A stretch of DNA of 64,000 bases from an uncultured Pelagibacteraceae bacterium. GTDB taxonomy: Bacteria > Pseudomonadota > Alphaproteobacteria > Pelagibacterales > Pelagibacteraceae. The position numbers and the translations under genes were made by a program. Shown piece after piece: positions 39,252-49,636 of this stretch. The first letter of the stretch is position 1. Each line of letters opens with the position of its first letter. The DNA lies in NCBI GenBank assembly GCA_902622245.1, contig CACNPC010000005.1, positions 47,672 through 111,671 on the forward strand. The letters are read 5' to 3'. The notes under the pieces were generated by a model. The model worked only from the letters and a program-made list of their open reading frames with translations, was not told the origin of the DNA and searched no databases.

Positions 39252-41132
39252 ATGTCTAATTATTTAGGAAATTATTCTTTATATATTGCTTTAATAGCAT
39301 CTGTTTATTTAATTTTTAAGTCATACTTGGATGCAAATTCAGAAAATAAATATTTAGATAAAAACTTTATTTTAATTACTTCAATACAAACTATAATGAT
39401 TACGGTAAGTTTTTTTAGTCTAGTTGCAGCTTTTGTAATTTCAGATTTTAGTAATGAAACTGTTTTCAACAATTCTCATACTTTAAAACCTTTATTTTAT
39501 AAAGTATCAGGCACATGGGGAAATCACGAGGGAAGTTTATTATTGTGGTTATTAGTTCTTTCAATTTTTCTATTTATTTTTTTATTAAATTCAAGATCAC
39601 AAGATACTAAATACAAACTTTTAACGATACTATTTCAACAAATTATTATTTCAGGTTTTCTAGTTTTTATTTTATTAACTTCCAACCCATTCAAAATGCT
39701 ATATCCAATTCCTAGCGAGGGATTAGGTTTGAACCCTATTTTACAAGACCCTGCTTTAGCTATTCATCCTCCAATTTTATATTTAGGTTATGTTGGAACA
39801 TCTATTATCTTTTCAGCTTCACTTGCCTCAATGATTAGCGGAAATATTGGAGATAAGTGGGCAAGGCACATTAAAAAATGGGTTTTGGTATCTTGGGTGT
39901 TTTTAACAATTGGTATTTTGCTTGGATCTATATGGGCATATTATGAGCTGGGCTGGGGAGGTTTTTGGTTTTGGGATCCTGTAGAAAATGTTTCATTAAT
40001 GCCATGGTTTTGCTTAACAGCGCTACTGCATACTGTAATTGTATTACAGAAAAGAAATTCGTTTAAAGAGTGGACTATTATTTTGTCAATTACAACTTTC
40101 TCACTGAGTATGAGTGGCACTTTTCTTGTTAGGTCTGGAATTTTAAATTCAATTCACACTTTTGCAAACGATCCATCAAGAGGGCTATATATATTAAGTT
40201 TTCTCTTTATTCTAATTTTGATGTCTATATTAATTTTCTTTTTTAATCAGAATAAAATATCAAACACAGCCAAAGAGAATTTTATTTTAAGTAAAGAGAC
40301 TGCAATATTAGTGAATAACTGGTTTATGATGTTTTTTTTATCTGTTGTTCTTGTTGGTACAATTTATCCAATTTTTCTTGAAGTTTTAAATGGTTCAAAA
40401 ATTTCTGTTGGTCCGCCTTTTTATCATAATCTTTTAATACCCTTCTTAATTCCTTTTTTAATATTCATGAGCTTTGGCCCAAGTTTGAAATGGATTAAAG
40501 ATAAATTAAAAAAGTTTAACTATAATATTTTAATTATTTTTTTAGTTTCACTACTTATTTCATATGTCATTTTAACAAAAACCGAAAATTCATTTCTGTT
40601 GTCTATTCCTCTGATAGTTTTGAGCATCTATCTTTTATTAGTAACAATTAAGGATTTTTTTGTTAGCAAATCCTCGATTAGCCAAAAAATTTCACATTTT
40701 GGTTTTAGCTTATTAATTACAAGTATCTTATTGAATGGACTTTTTTCTAATGAATTCAATTCAAATATGAAAGTAGGAGATGAAAGAATATTCAATGACA
40801 AAGTTGTAAAATTAAAAGAAGTTAATGTTAAAGATGTAGACAATTATAAATCTCTTAAAGCTAGTTTTGAAGTTACGAATAAAAATTCCTCTTTTGCTTT
40901 ATACCCAGAAGTTAGGATTTACCAGCAGCCTTTAACTATTACGAGTGAAGCAGATATTAAGACAACATTATTTTCAGATAATTTTTTAGTATTTAATATT
41001 TTAAAAGACGATGGCTATTATAACGTAAGATATCAATATAAACCCTTAATGATTTGGATATGGATCTCAACTATATTTATTGGTTTTGGTGGTTTATTAA
41101 GTGTTTTTAGAAAAAATGAGCAAAAATATTAA
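39252..41132 (+). CDS. ccmF: Heme lyase CcmF
   Basis: GTWGNHEGSLLLWLL, YELGWGGFWFWDPVENVSLMPW, FLVRSGILNSIHTFANDPSRG. Confidence 0.97.
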   Translation: MSNYLGNYSLYIALIASVYLIFKSYLDANSENKYLDKNFILITSIQTIMITVSFFSLVAAFVISDFSNETVFNNSHTLKPLFYKVSGTWGNHEGSLLLWLLVLSIFLFIFLLNSRSQDTKYKLLTILFQQIIISGFLVFILLTSNPFKMLYPIPSEGLGLNPILQDPALAIHPPILYLGYVGTSIIFSASLASMISGNIGDKWARHIKKWVLVSWVFLTIGILLGSIWAYYELGWGGFWFWDPVENVSLMPWFCLTALLHTVIVLQKRNSFKEWTIILSITTFSLSMSGTFLVRSGILNSIHTFANDPSRGLYILSFLFILILMSILIFFFNQNKISNTAKENFILSKETAILVNNWFMMFFLSVVLVGTIYPIFLEVLNGSKISVGPPFYHNLLIPFLIPFLIFMSFGPSLKWIKDKLKKFNYNILIIFLVSLLISYVILTKTENSFLLSIPLIVLSIYLLLVTIKDFFVSKSSISQKISHFGFSLLITSILLNGLFSNEFNSNMKVGDERIFNDKVVKLKEVNVKDVDNYKSLKASFEVTNKNSSFALYPEVRIYQQPLTITSEADIKTTLFSDNFLVFNILKDDGYYNVRYQYKPLMIWIWISTIFIGFGGLLSVFRKNEQKY

Positions 41133-41646
41133 ATTTTTAGGATTACTACTAACATTAATAATAATTTTTATAATCTTGCTCAAGGGATTGAACGTATCGA
41201 AAGATTACTCTAACGAGAAATTAAAAAGTAAAATAGATTTTTCACTTAATGCAAAAAAACTATTTTCTGATGAAATAATTAATATTTCAGACTTATTTGA
41301 TAAAAATAGTCCTTCTGTAGTAAATATTTGGGCATCTTGGTGTGCACCATGTAGAGAAGAGCATCAGTTTTTAATGAAATTAAAAGATATGAACATAAAT
41401 ATAATTGGAATTAATTATAAAGACAGTCCAAAAAATGCGAAAAATTTTTTAAGCTCACTTGGAAATCCTTATTCAGAAGTTATTATCGATAATGATGGAA
41501 CAAAATCAATAGAATTTGGAGCTATTGGTGTTCCTGAAACTTTTATTATAAGTGGTAAAACAAATGAGATAATAAAAAAGTATATTGGTCCATTGACAAG
41601 CGAAAATTTAATAGAAATAAAAAATTTATTTGAAAAAAATGCTTAA
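41116..41646 (+). CDS. ccmG: Thiol:disulfide interchange protein CcmG/DsbE
   Basis: VVNIWASWCAPCREEHQFL; start preferred at MSKNIKF. Confidence 0.93.
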   Translation: MSKNIKFLGLLLTLIIIFIILLKGLNVSKDYSNEKLKSKIDFSLNAKKLFSDEIINISDLFDKNSPSVVNIWASWCAPCREEHQFLMKLKDMNINIIGINYKDSPKNAKNFLSSLGNPYSEVIIDNDGTKSIEFGAIGVPETFIISGKTNEIIKKYIGPLTSENLIEIKNLFEKNA

Positions 41647-41998
41647 AAATTTAAAATTAATATTGCTGCTATATTTTAGTTTTAATTTTTCCTATGCGAA
41701 TGAAATAAATACCAAAGTAGATCAAATTACAAAAAACTTAAGGTGTTTGATATGCCAAGGTCAATCTGTTTACGACTCTCAGTCCGATTTTGCTGTTAGT
41801 ATGAAGCTTGTTGTAAAAAATAAGATTGATGAAGGTAAAGAAGAAGAAGAAATATATGATTATTTAAAAAATAAATATGGAGAGTGGATTGTATATGAAC
41901 CAGAATTAAACCAAAATACATTTTTACTCTGGTCAATACCTTTGATTTTGTTCGCTTTTGGCGGCCTTTTAATTATTAGAAAAGTATCTATAAAGTAA
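41639..41998 (+). CDS. ccmH: Cytochrome c-type biogenesis protein CcmH (short form)
   Basis: LRCLICQGQSVYDSQSDFAVSMKLVV, C-terminal TM; start preferred at MLKNLKL. Confidence 0.93.
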   Translation: MLKNLKLILLLYFSFNFSYANEINTKVDQITKNLRCLICQGQSVYDSQSDFAVSMKLVVKNKIDEGKEEEEIYDYLKNKYGEWIVYEPELNQNTFLLWSIPLILFAFGGLLIIRKVSIK

Positions 41999-42012
41999 TC
42001 AGGATTTTTAAT

Positions 42013-42498
42013 ATGAAGATTTTAATTAAAACTTTGATAATTTCATTTCTTACAGTCTCATTTTCTAACGCAGAAAATAAATGGAGTTTTTACACTGGCA
42101 TGTTCGATTTCAGCGATGATGGTAAGAGAGCAAATCTATTTGGTGCCGAATATATAAATTTTAATGCTAGCAAAGATATTTTCTTAGGAAATGTTCAGCC
42201 TGTGACAGGTGCAATGATAACAGCTGATGATGCATTATATATTTATACAGGTTATCAATTAAATCAAAAATCTAATTCAACTACTTTCTCTCCTAGTTTT
42301 GCAATTGGATATTATGACGAAGGAGATGGCAAGGACTTAGGTCACGAAATTGAATTTAAGACACAAATACATATATTATTTGATATCTCATCTAATTCTG
42401 AATTAGGTATTTCTTATAATCATATTTCTAATGCGAGTCTTGGAGATAAAAATCCTGGGGCAAATAGTTATATGTTTAATTTTACAAAAAAATTTTAA
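42013..42498 (+). CDS. Acyloxyacyl hydrolase / PagL-like lipid A 3-O-deacylase
   Basis: Signal peptide; C-terminal GISYNHISNASLGDKNPGANSYMFNFTKKF, matching the PagL catalytic region. Confidence 0.85.
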   Translation: MKILIKTLIISFLTVSFSNAENKWSFYTGMFDFSDDGKRANLFGAEYINFNASKDIFLGNVQPVTGAMITADDALYIYTGYQLNQKSNSTTFSPSFAIGYYDEGDGKDLGHEIEFKTQIHILFDISSNSELGISYNHISNASLGDKNPGANSYMFNFTKKF

Positions 42499-42506
42499 CT
42501 TAAGAT

Positions 42507-43661
42507 ATGAGATTAAAAGATTGTCATAACTTTTATGACTTTAGAAAATTGGCAAAACAAAAGCTTCCATCTCCAATATTTCATTATATTGATGGGGCTG
42601 CGGATGATGAAATAACTTATGCAAGAAATAGTAGTGCATTTAATGATGTTGACTTAGTTCCAAATGTCTTAAGAGGTGTTGAAAATGTGGATTTGTCGAC
42701 AACTATTTTTGGAAAAAAATTAGATTTGCCTTTTTATTGTTCTCCAACAGCTTTGCAAAGGTTATTCCATTATGAAGGAGAAAGAGCGGTTGGAAAAGCT
42801 GCAAAGAAGTTTAATACGATGTTTGGTGTTTCGGCATTGGCTACAGTTAGTGTTGAGGAAATTTCATCTTTAATAGACACACCAAAAATGTTTCAATTTT
42901 ATTTCCATAAAGACAGAGGATTAAATGACTCTTGTTTAGAACGAGCAAAAGCAGCAAAATTTGATGTGATGGCTTTAACTGTTGATACGATAACAGGAGG
43001 AAATCGTGAAAGAGATTTAAGAACTGGATTTACATCACCTCCAAAATTAACACTTTCGAGTTTGTTTAGTTTTGCCACAAAACCAATGTGGGGAATAAAT
43101 TATTTAACCAAAGGAAAATTTGAACTACCACATCTTCAAGATTTCGTTAAAGAAGGAACTGACACAAATACTTCAATTGGTAATTATTTTTCTACTATGT
43201 TGGATCAATCTATGAACTGGGACGACGCTGAAAAATTGTGCTCTCAGTGGGGTGGCCATTTTGCGCTTAAGGGAGTTATGAGTGTTGAAGATGCTAAAAG
43301 GGCAGTTGATATCGGATGCACTGGTATAATGGTATCAAATCATGGAGGAAGACAACTTGATGGATCTAGATCACCATTCGATCAATTAGCTGAAATTGTT
43401 GATGCAGTTGGTGATAAGTTAGATGTTATTTGTGAAGGTGGATTTCAAAGAGGTACTCATATGTTAAAAGCTTTATCTATGGGTGCAAAAGCATGTGCTG
43501 GTGGAAGATTATATCTTTATGCTTTAGCTGCAGCAGGTCAAGAAGGCGTTGAGAGAGCACTTAACTTATATAAAACTGAATTAGTAAGAGACATGAAATT
43601 AATGGGCTGCACAAAGATTAGTGATCTTAATCGAAATAATTTAAGATTCCGAAATGCATGA
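42507..43661 (+). CDS. FMN-dependent alpha-hydroxy-acid oxidase/dehydrogenase (LldD-like), copy 1
   Basis: FHYIDGAADDEITYARN, LALTVDTITGGNRERDLRTGF, ALKGVMSVEDAKRAVDIGC, VSNHGGRQLDGSRSP. Confidence 0.94.
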   Translation: MRLKDCHNFYDFRKLAKQKLPSPIFHYIDGAADDEITYARNSSAFNDVDLVPNVLRGVENVDLSTTIFGKKLDLPFYCSPTALQRLFHYEGERAVGKAAKKFNTMFGVSALATVSVEEISSLIDTPKMFQFYFHKDRGLNDSCLERAKAAKFDVMALTVDTITGGNRERDLRTGFTSPPKLTLSSLFSFATKPMWGINYLTKGKFELPHLQDFVKEGTDTNTSIGNYFSTMLDQSMNWDDAEKLCSQWGGHFALKGVMSVEDAKRAVDIGCTGIMVSNHGGRQLDGSRSPFDQLAEIVDAVGDKLDVICEGGFQRGTHMLKALSMGAKACAGGRLYLYALAAAGQEGVERALNLYKTELVRDMKLMGCTKISDLNRNNLRFRNA

Positions 43662-44809
43662 GTTTGAAGAATTGTTACAATTTTGAGGATTTTAGAAAGT
43701 TAGCTAAAAAAAGATTACCAGCTCCGATTTTTCATTACATTGATGGTGGTGCAGATGACGAAACCACTTTAAAAAGAAATACAAATTCATTTGATGATTG
43801 TGACTTAATCCCTAATATTCTTAGAAGTGTAGGAGAACCAGATTTATCAACCACAGTTTTTGGTAGAAAAATAGATATGCCAATTTTTTTATCACCTACT
43901 GCTATGCAAAGTTTATATCATCCTGATGGAGATAAAGCTTCAGCTAGAGCTGCAGAAAAATTTGGTACCATGTATAGCATGTCGACAATGGCTTCATTTT
44001 CGATTGAAGAAATTGCTAACATATCAAGTGGACCAAAATTATTTCAACTTTATATCCATAAAGATAAATCATTTACTGATGATTTGATTGATAGGTGTAA
44101 AAGAGCAAACTTTGACGGTTTATGCTTAACTGTTGATACTTTGGTTGCAGGAAATAGAGAAAGAGATCACAGAACTGGTTTTACAACTCCTCCTAAATTC
44201 ACATTAGAAAGTATAATGAATTTCGCGATGAGACCAGGATGGTTATTCAGATATTTTACGAATAAGAAATTTGAACTTGCAAATATTAAACACAAAACTG
44301 ACAAGGGAACTAACATTACAAAATCCGTAATAGATTATGTTAATGAACAGTATGATCCACAAATGAATTGGGAAGATGCAGAATACTGTATAAAAAAGTG
44401 GGACGGACCTTTTGCCTTGAAGGGTGTAATGTCTGTAGAGGATGCAAAGAGAGCAGTTGATATTGGTTGTACAGCAATAATAATATCAAATCATGGAGGA
44501 AGACAACTTGATGGATCTAGAACTCCTTTTGATCAACTAAAGGCTATTTCAGATGCTGTGGGTGATAAACTTGAGATAATTTTAGATGGAGGTGTTAGAC
44601 GGGGAACTCACGTTCTCAAGGCTTTAGCTGCAGGTGCTACTGCTTGTAGTTTTGGTAAAGCTTTTTTGTTCAGTTTAGGAGCAGGTGGTCAACAAGGAGT
44701 AGAGAGGCTGCTTCAAAATATGCACGATGAAATTAGAAGAAATATGATCCTTATGGGCTGCAAAAGTGTAAAAGAGTTAGATAGATCAAAGATAATTTAC
44801 CGAAATTAA
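43658..44809 (+). CDS. FMN-dependent alpha-hydroxy-acid oxidase/dehydrogenase (LldD-like), copy 2
   Basis: FHYIDGGADDETTLKRN, LCLTVDTLVAGNRERDHRTGF, ISNHGGRQLDGSRTP; tandem paralog of the preceding gene. Confidence 0.94.
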   Translation: MSLKNCYNFEDFRKLAKKRLPAPIFHYIDGGADDETTLKRNTNSFDDCDLIPNILRSVGEPDLSTTVFGRKIDMPIFLSPTAMQSLYHPDGDKASARAAEKFGTMYSMSTMASFSIEEIANISSGPKLFQLYIHKDKSFTDDLIDRCKRANFDGLCLTVDTLVAGNRERDHRTGFTTPPKFTLESIMNFAMRPGWLFRYFTNKKFELANIKHKTDKGTNITKSVIDYVNEQYDPQMNWEDAEYCIKKWDGPFALKGVMSVEDAKRAVDIGCTAIIISNHGGRQLDGSRTPFDQLKAISDAVGDKLEIILDGGVRRGTHVLKALAAGATACSFGKAFLFSLGAGGQQGVERLLQNMHDEIRRNMILMGCKSVKELDRSKIIYRN

Positions 44810-44898
44810 ATATTTTTTATAAATAATTTTTATTATTATTTTCACTTTAAATAAATAGACATGAAGTTGCTTTTCAGTTAGTTTGTCGACGAAAAATT

Positions 44899-46068
44899 AT
44901 GATTGAATTAGCAAAAGCATTAGATCGTTTAGGAACTGAGAGTGCATTTTCTGTTCTAGCAGAAGCAAAAAAATTAGAAGCACAAGGCAAACCTATGATC
45001 CATTTAGGTCTAGGACAACCTGACTTTAAAACTCCAAAACATGTTGTTGAAGCTGCAAAAAAAGCTCTAGATGACGGTCATCATGGTTATGTTTTATCAA
45101 ATGGAATTCCAGAATGTCGAGAAGCTGTCGCAAGATGGGTCAAGAGACTTTACAATGCTGATATTGATCCAAATAGAGTTTTAATAATGCCAGGTGGTAA
45201 ACCTACAATGTATTATGCAATTACCTGTTATGGTGAACCAGGTGTTGAAATAATTCATCCAACTCCAGCTTTTCCAATTTATGAATCAATGATTAATTAT
45301 TCTGGAGCAAAAGCTGTTCCATATGATTTAACTGAGGATAAAGATTTAAAATTTGATCCAGACAAAATTCTGTCTTTAATAACTGACAAAACTAGACTTT
45401 TAATTCTAATAAATCCAAACAACCCAACTGGAAGCTTTGTTGAAAAACCTGCAATTGACTACTTAGCAAAAGAATTAGAAAAACATCCGCAGGTCACAAT
45501 TTTAAGTGATGAAATTTATAGTAGACAAATTTTTGACTATAAGGAAATGCCAACTTTCTTTAACTATCCTAATTTAAGAGACAGATTAATTGTTCTTGAG
45601 GGTTGGAGTAAAGCATATTCTATGACTGGATGGAGACTTGGTTGGAGTTACTGGCCAGAGCATTTGGTTGAACATGTAAACAAACTTTTGATTAATAGTG
45701 TATCATGTGTAAATGCAGCAGCCCAATATGCTGGTATAGCTGCATTAGATGGTCCAGAAGATTCTATTAAAGATATGTTAGACAAATTTACATTAAGAAG
45801 AAATTTAATTCACAAAGGATTAAATGATTTACCAGGAGTTGAGTGTAGTTTGCCGGGAGGAGCTTTCTATGCTTTTCCGAATATAAAAGGGACTGGCATG
45901 AATGGATCTGAGTTTTGCAAAAAAGCTATGCATGAAGCAGGAGTTGCAATTGTTCCTGGTACTGCATTCGGTAAAACTTGTAATGATTACGTTAGATTTA
46001 GTTTTGCCGCATCTAGAGATAATATAATGCAAGCCTTAGAAAATATAGGCAAGATGCTTTCTAAATAA
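44899..46068 (+). CDS. Pyridoxal-phosphate-dependent class I/II aminotransferase
   Basis: IHLGLGQPDFKTPKHV, ILINPNNPTGSFVEK, LEGWSKAYSMTGWRLGW (PLP lysine region). Confidence 0.93.
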   Translation: MIELAKALDRLGTESAFSVLAEAKKLEAQGKPMIHLGLGQPDFKTPKHVVEAAKKALDDGHHGYVLSNGIPECREAVARWVKRLYNADIDPNRVLIMPGGKPTMYYAITCYGEPGVEIIHPTPAFPIYESMINYSGAKAVPYDLTEDKDLKFDPDKILSLITDKTRLLILINPNNPTGSFVEKPAIDYLAKELEKHPQVTILSDEIYSRQIFDYKEMPTFFNYPNLRDRLIVLEGWSKAYSMTGWRLGWSYWPEHLVEHVNKLLINSVSCVNAAAQYAGIAALDGPEDSIKDMLDKFTLRRNLIHKGLNDLPGVECSLPGGAFYAFPNIKGTGMNGSEFCKKAMHEAGVAIVPGTAFGKTCNDYVRFSFAASRDNIMQALENIGKMLSK

Positions 46069-46105
46069 ACTGTATTTTTAATCAATATTTTTGTATTATT
46101 AAAGA

Positions 46106-47479
46106 ATGAACGAAACCGTCCAAGCAGAATTAAAAAAGATATTTAACGGAAGATTTTCTACCTCAGAGTCTACTCGTGCAAATTATGCAAGAGGGGAAGA
46201 TACCTATAACCCAATATTATCAAAGGCAGTTGTATTTCCAGAAACTAATGAAGAAGTTTCAAAAATTCTAAAAATTTGTAACGAGCATAAAATTCCAGTG
46301 GTTCCATTTGGAACCGGCACATCTCTTGAAGGCCATGTTGTTGGAAATCAAAATGGTATTACGATTTCTTTAGAAAAAATGAATAAAGTTTTAAGTGTAA
46401 ATGCTGAGGATTTTGACTGCAGGGTGCAAGCAAATGTAACAAGAAAGCAATTAAATGAATATTTAAGAGAAGATGGAGTATTTTTTCCAATAGATCCTGG
46501 TGCAGATGCTGCACTCGGTGGAATGGCATCTACTTCAGCTTCAGGAACAATGGCAGTGAAATATGGAACAATGAGAACAGTTATTTCTGGCTTAACAGTT
46601 GTTTTACCAAATGGAGACATAATTAAAACTGGTGCGAGAACTAAAAAAACTTCTGCGGGATATAACTTAACTAATTTGTTTATTGGATCTGAGGGAACAT
46701 TAGGAATTATTACAGAAGTTCAATTAAGACTATCACCAATACCTGAAAGCATAATGAGTGCAGTTTGCTATTTTCCAGATTTAGACTCAGCAGTAAAGAC
46801 AGCGCAAGAAGTTATTCAGTATGGTGTTCCAATTGCAAGAATTGAAATGTTAAACAAAGACCAAATGGAAATTAGCATTAAATATTCAAAGCTAGAAAAC
46901 ATCAAAGCATCACCAACTTTATTCTTTGAATTCCATGGTAGTGAACTATCAAATAACGAGTCTATTAAAATTGTAGAAGAATTATCAAAAAATAATGGTG
47001 GAAGTGATTTTCAATGGGCATCTTCTCCTGAAGAACAAAAAATATTATGGAAAGCAAGGCATGATGTTTACTATTCAGTAAAAGCTTTAGGTCATGATAT
47101 GAAAGTTTACTCTACAGATGTTTGTGTACCAATTTCAAAGTTAGTAGAGTGTATTTCGTGGGCAGAAAAAGAAGTTAAAAAGTTAGGTCTAACTGCACCG
47201 ATGGTTGGTCATGTTGGAGATGGAAATTTTCACTCCATAATATTGTATGATCCTGACGATGAAGAAAAACAAAAAAAAATTAGACAATACAGCGATGATC
47301 TAATTAATAAAGCTTTAGAGCTAGAGGGAACAATTACAGGAGAACATGGAATTGGTCTTCAAAAAAAACATTACTTATTAAGAGAGCACCCAGATAATTT
47401 ACCAGTGATGAAAGCTATTAAAAGAAGTATCGATGTAAACAATATCATGAATCCTGGTAAGGTTTTTGATCTAAATTAA
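46106..47479 (+). CDS. FAD-binding oxidase/dehydrogenase (GlcD/D-lactate dehydrogenase-like)
   Basis: VPFGTGTSLEGHVVG, PIDPGADAALGGMASTSASGTMAVKYGTMR, GHVGDGNFHSI, GEHGIGLQKK. Confidence 0.93.
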   Translation: MNETVQAELKKIFNGRFSTSESTRANYARGEDTYNPILSKAVVFPETNEEVSKILKICNEHKIPVVPFGTGTSLEGHVVGNQNGITISLEKMNKVLSVNAEDFDCRVQANVTRKQLNEYLREDGVFFPIDPGADAALGGMASTSASGTMAVKYGTMRTVISGLTVVLPNGDIIKTGARTKKTSAGYNLTNLFIGSEGTLGIITEVQLRLSPIPESIMSAVCYFPDLDSAVKTAQEVIQYGVPIARIEMLNKDQMEISIKYSKLENIKASPTLFFEFHGSELSNNESIKIVEELSKNNGGSDFQWASSPEEQKILWKARHDVYYSVKALGHDMKVYSTDVCVPISKLVECISWAEKEVKKLGLTAPMVGHVGDGNFHSIILYDPDDEEKQKKIRQYSDDLINKALELEGTITGEHGIGLQKKHYLLREHPDNLPVMKAIKRSIDVNNIMNPGKVFDLN

Positions 47480-47491
47480 TCTAAAAATAAA

Positions 47492-48445
47492 ATGAAAAAA
47501 ATTTTAATCACGAGAAGGCTTTTAAGATCTTGTGAGGATAAAGCTAAAGAATTATTTGATGCTAACTTTAATTTAAATGATGAACTCTACTCTCAAAAGA
47601 AGCTAATAGAGATGAGTGCAGGCTGCGATGGTATTTTATCTGCTCTAACAGATAAGCTTGATGCAGAAACAATTAATCAATTACCTGATAGTGTTAAAAT
47701 TATATCAAATTTTGCTGTAGGTTTTGGAAATATAGATTTAGAGGCTGCAAAGAAAAGAGGCATTGCAGTTACAAATACACCAGATGTTTTAACTGACGCC
47801 ACTGCAGAAATTGGGGTTTTGTTGATATTAGGTGCATGCAGAAGAGCATCTGAAGGAATTGAAAAAGCTAGAGAAGGCGGCTGGGTTTGGTCAGCAGATA
47901 TGTTGATTGGTAAACAATTAACAGGCGCTAGACTTGGAATACTTGGCATGGGTAGAATTGGTCAAAAAATAGCGAAAATAGCTAAATCTTTAGGTATGAT
48001 AATTCATTATCACAATCGTTCAAAATTAAGTGAAGAAAAAGAACAAGGTGCAACTTACCACGACAACTTAAATGATTTGATGAAAGTTTCTGATGTACTT
48101 TCAGTTTGTTGTCCTGCATCAAAAGAGACAATTAATTTAATTAATAAAGATGCACTAGAATTATTACCTAAAGGTGCTGTAGTGACCAATGTTGCAAGAG
48201 GAGATATTATTGAAGATGAAGCTTTAATAGATGCTTTGGAAAGAAGAAAAGTTTATGCAGTTGGGCTAGATGTATACAAAAATGAACCAAATTTAAATCC
48301 AGGATATCTTAAACACAAAAGTGCTTTTATTCTTCCTCATTTAGGTAGTGCAACTAAAGAAACTAGAACTGCAATGGCTAATTTAGCTATAGATAATATG
48401 GATGAGTTTTTCAAAACAGGAGACTGCAAAAACAAAGTAAATTAA
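47492..48445 (+). CDS. D-isomer-specific 2-hydroxyacid dehydrogenase (glyoxylate/hydroxypyruvate reductase-like)
   Basis: NFAVGFGNIDLEAAKKRGIAVTNTPDVLTDATAEIGVLLIL, LGILGMGRIGQKIAK, NVARGDIIEDEALIDAL, LPHLGSATKETR. Confidence 0.93.
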   Translation: MKKILITRRLLRSCEDKAKELFDANFNLNDELYSQKKLIEMSAGCDGILSALTDKLDAETINQLPDSVKIISNFAVGFGNIDLEAAKKRGIAVTNTPDVLTDATAEIGVLLILGACRRASEGIEKAREGGWVWSADMLIGKQLTGARLGILGMGRIGQKIAKIAKSLGMIIHYHNRSKLSEEKEQGATYHDNLNDLMKVSDVLSVCCPASKETINLINKDALELLPKGAVVTNVARGDIIEDEALIDALERRKVYAVGLDVYKNEPNLNPGYLKHKSAFILPHLGSATKETRTAMANLAIDNMDEFFKTGDCKNKVN

Positions 48446-48550
48446 CAATCTGAAGTTGTAATTGGTAATTAAAATTATTCTAACTTTCTAGACATATTTT
48501 TTATTTCAATTTAAAATTTATTTATAAAAAATAAATTTAGAGAGGAAATA

Positions 48551-49612
48551 ATGAAAGCACAGGTTTTACATAAGTATGACCCAGAAATGAAAGCAGATGT
48601 TTGGGTCACAGGTGAAGAGTTACCAAATCCTAAAATTGAGAAAGCAAGCGATGTGATTGTTAAAATTGGAGCTGCAGGTGTTTGTAGAACTGATTTGCAT
48701 ATAATTGAAGGAGTTTGGAAGCACATTACAGATCAAAATAACGATCTGTTGCCGATGGTAATGGGACATGAGAACGCTGGATGGATAGAGGAAGTTGGTA
48801 AAGATGTTACAGGATTTAAAAAAGGTGATGCAGTTATTTTACACCCTAAAGTTTCTGGCACAGGAGGAACATGCTTAGATTGTAGAAGAGGAAACGATAT
48901 GCATGCTGAAGATCCAATTTTTGCAGGTTTGAATGTAAAACACGGGGGATATTCAGAATTACTTCAAACTAGCGTAAGAAATCTAATAAAAATTCCAAAA
49001 GTTTTAGGTCCAATAGACGTTGCGCCATTTTCAGACGCAGGTTTGACTGCTTACAGAGTTGTAAAAAAAGCTACTAGACACCTTCTGCCAGGTGAAAATT
49101 GTGTAATCATAGGTGCTGGTGGATTAGGACATATAGCAATTCAATGTATGAAAGCAATGTGTGCTGCAAATATTATTGTTGTTGAAAAAGCAAAAGCACC
49201 TTTAGAACATGCAATGGAACTAGGAGCTGACCATGGAGTTTTAATAGATGGTAATGAAATTGAAAAAGTAAAAGAACTTACAAAAGGAAAAGGTGCAGAG
49301 GCTGTTATAGATTTTGTTGGTGAAAAAGGTTCTACGCCAATGGGAATTAAAATGACCAAAGCAACTGGGACTTTCTATATTGTAGGTTACGGAGAAGAAA
49401 TAAGAGTTTTGGCGATTGATATGATCGATCAAGAAAAAAGTATAGTTGGAAGCTTAGTAGGTACATGGGCTGAATTATATGAATTAATGGAACTAGCAGA
49501 TAAAGGTTTAGTAAAACTTTCAATGAAAGAATACAAACTTGAAGAAGCTAATAAAGCACTACATGATTTAAATGATGGTAAGATTAAAGGTCGTGCAGTG
49601 TTAGTTCCATAA
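48551..49612 (+). CDS. Zinc-dependent (MDR) alcohol dehydrogenase
   Basis: GAAGVCRTDLHIIEGVW, MGHENAGWIEEVGKDV, CVIIGAGGLGHIAIQCMKA; preceded by AGAGAGGAAATA ribosome-binding-like sequence. Confidence 0.92.
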   Translation: MKAQVLHKYDPEMKADVWVTGEELPNPKIEKASDVIVKIGAAGVCRTDLHIIEGVWKHITDQNNDLLPMVMGHENAGWIEEVGKDVTGFKKGDAVILHPKVSGTGGTCLDCRRGNDMHAEDPIFAGLNVKHGGYSELLQTSVRNLIKIPKVLGPIDVAPFSDAGLTAYRVVKKATRHLLPGENCVIIGAGGLGHIAIQCMKAMCAANIIVVEKAKAPLEHAMELGADHGVLIDGNEIEKVKELTKGKGAEAVIDFVGEKGSTPMGIKMTKATGTFYIVGYGEEIRVLAIDMIDQEKSIVGSLVGTWAELYELMELADKGLVKLSMKEYKLEEANKALHDLNDGKIKGRAVLVP

Positions 49613-49636
49613 TTAACAACAAAGAGAGGAAAAAAG

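Noticed and set aside
44810-44898. Possible glycine or other riboswitch before the aminotransferase gene
   Set aside because: No recognisable conserved aptamer core; the sequence is short and AT-rich.
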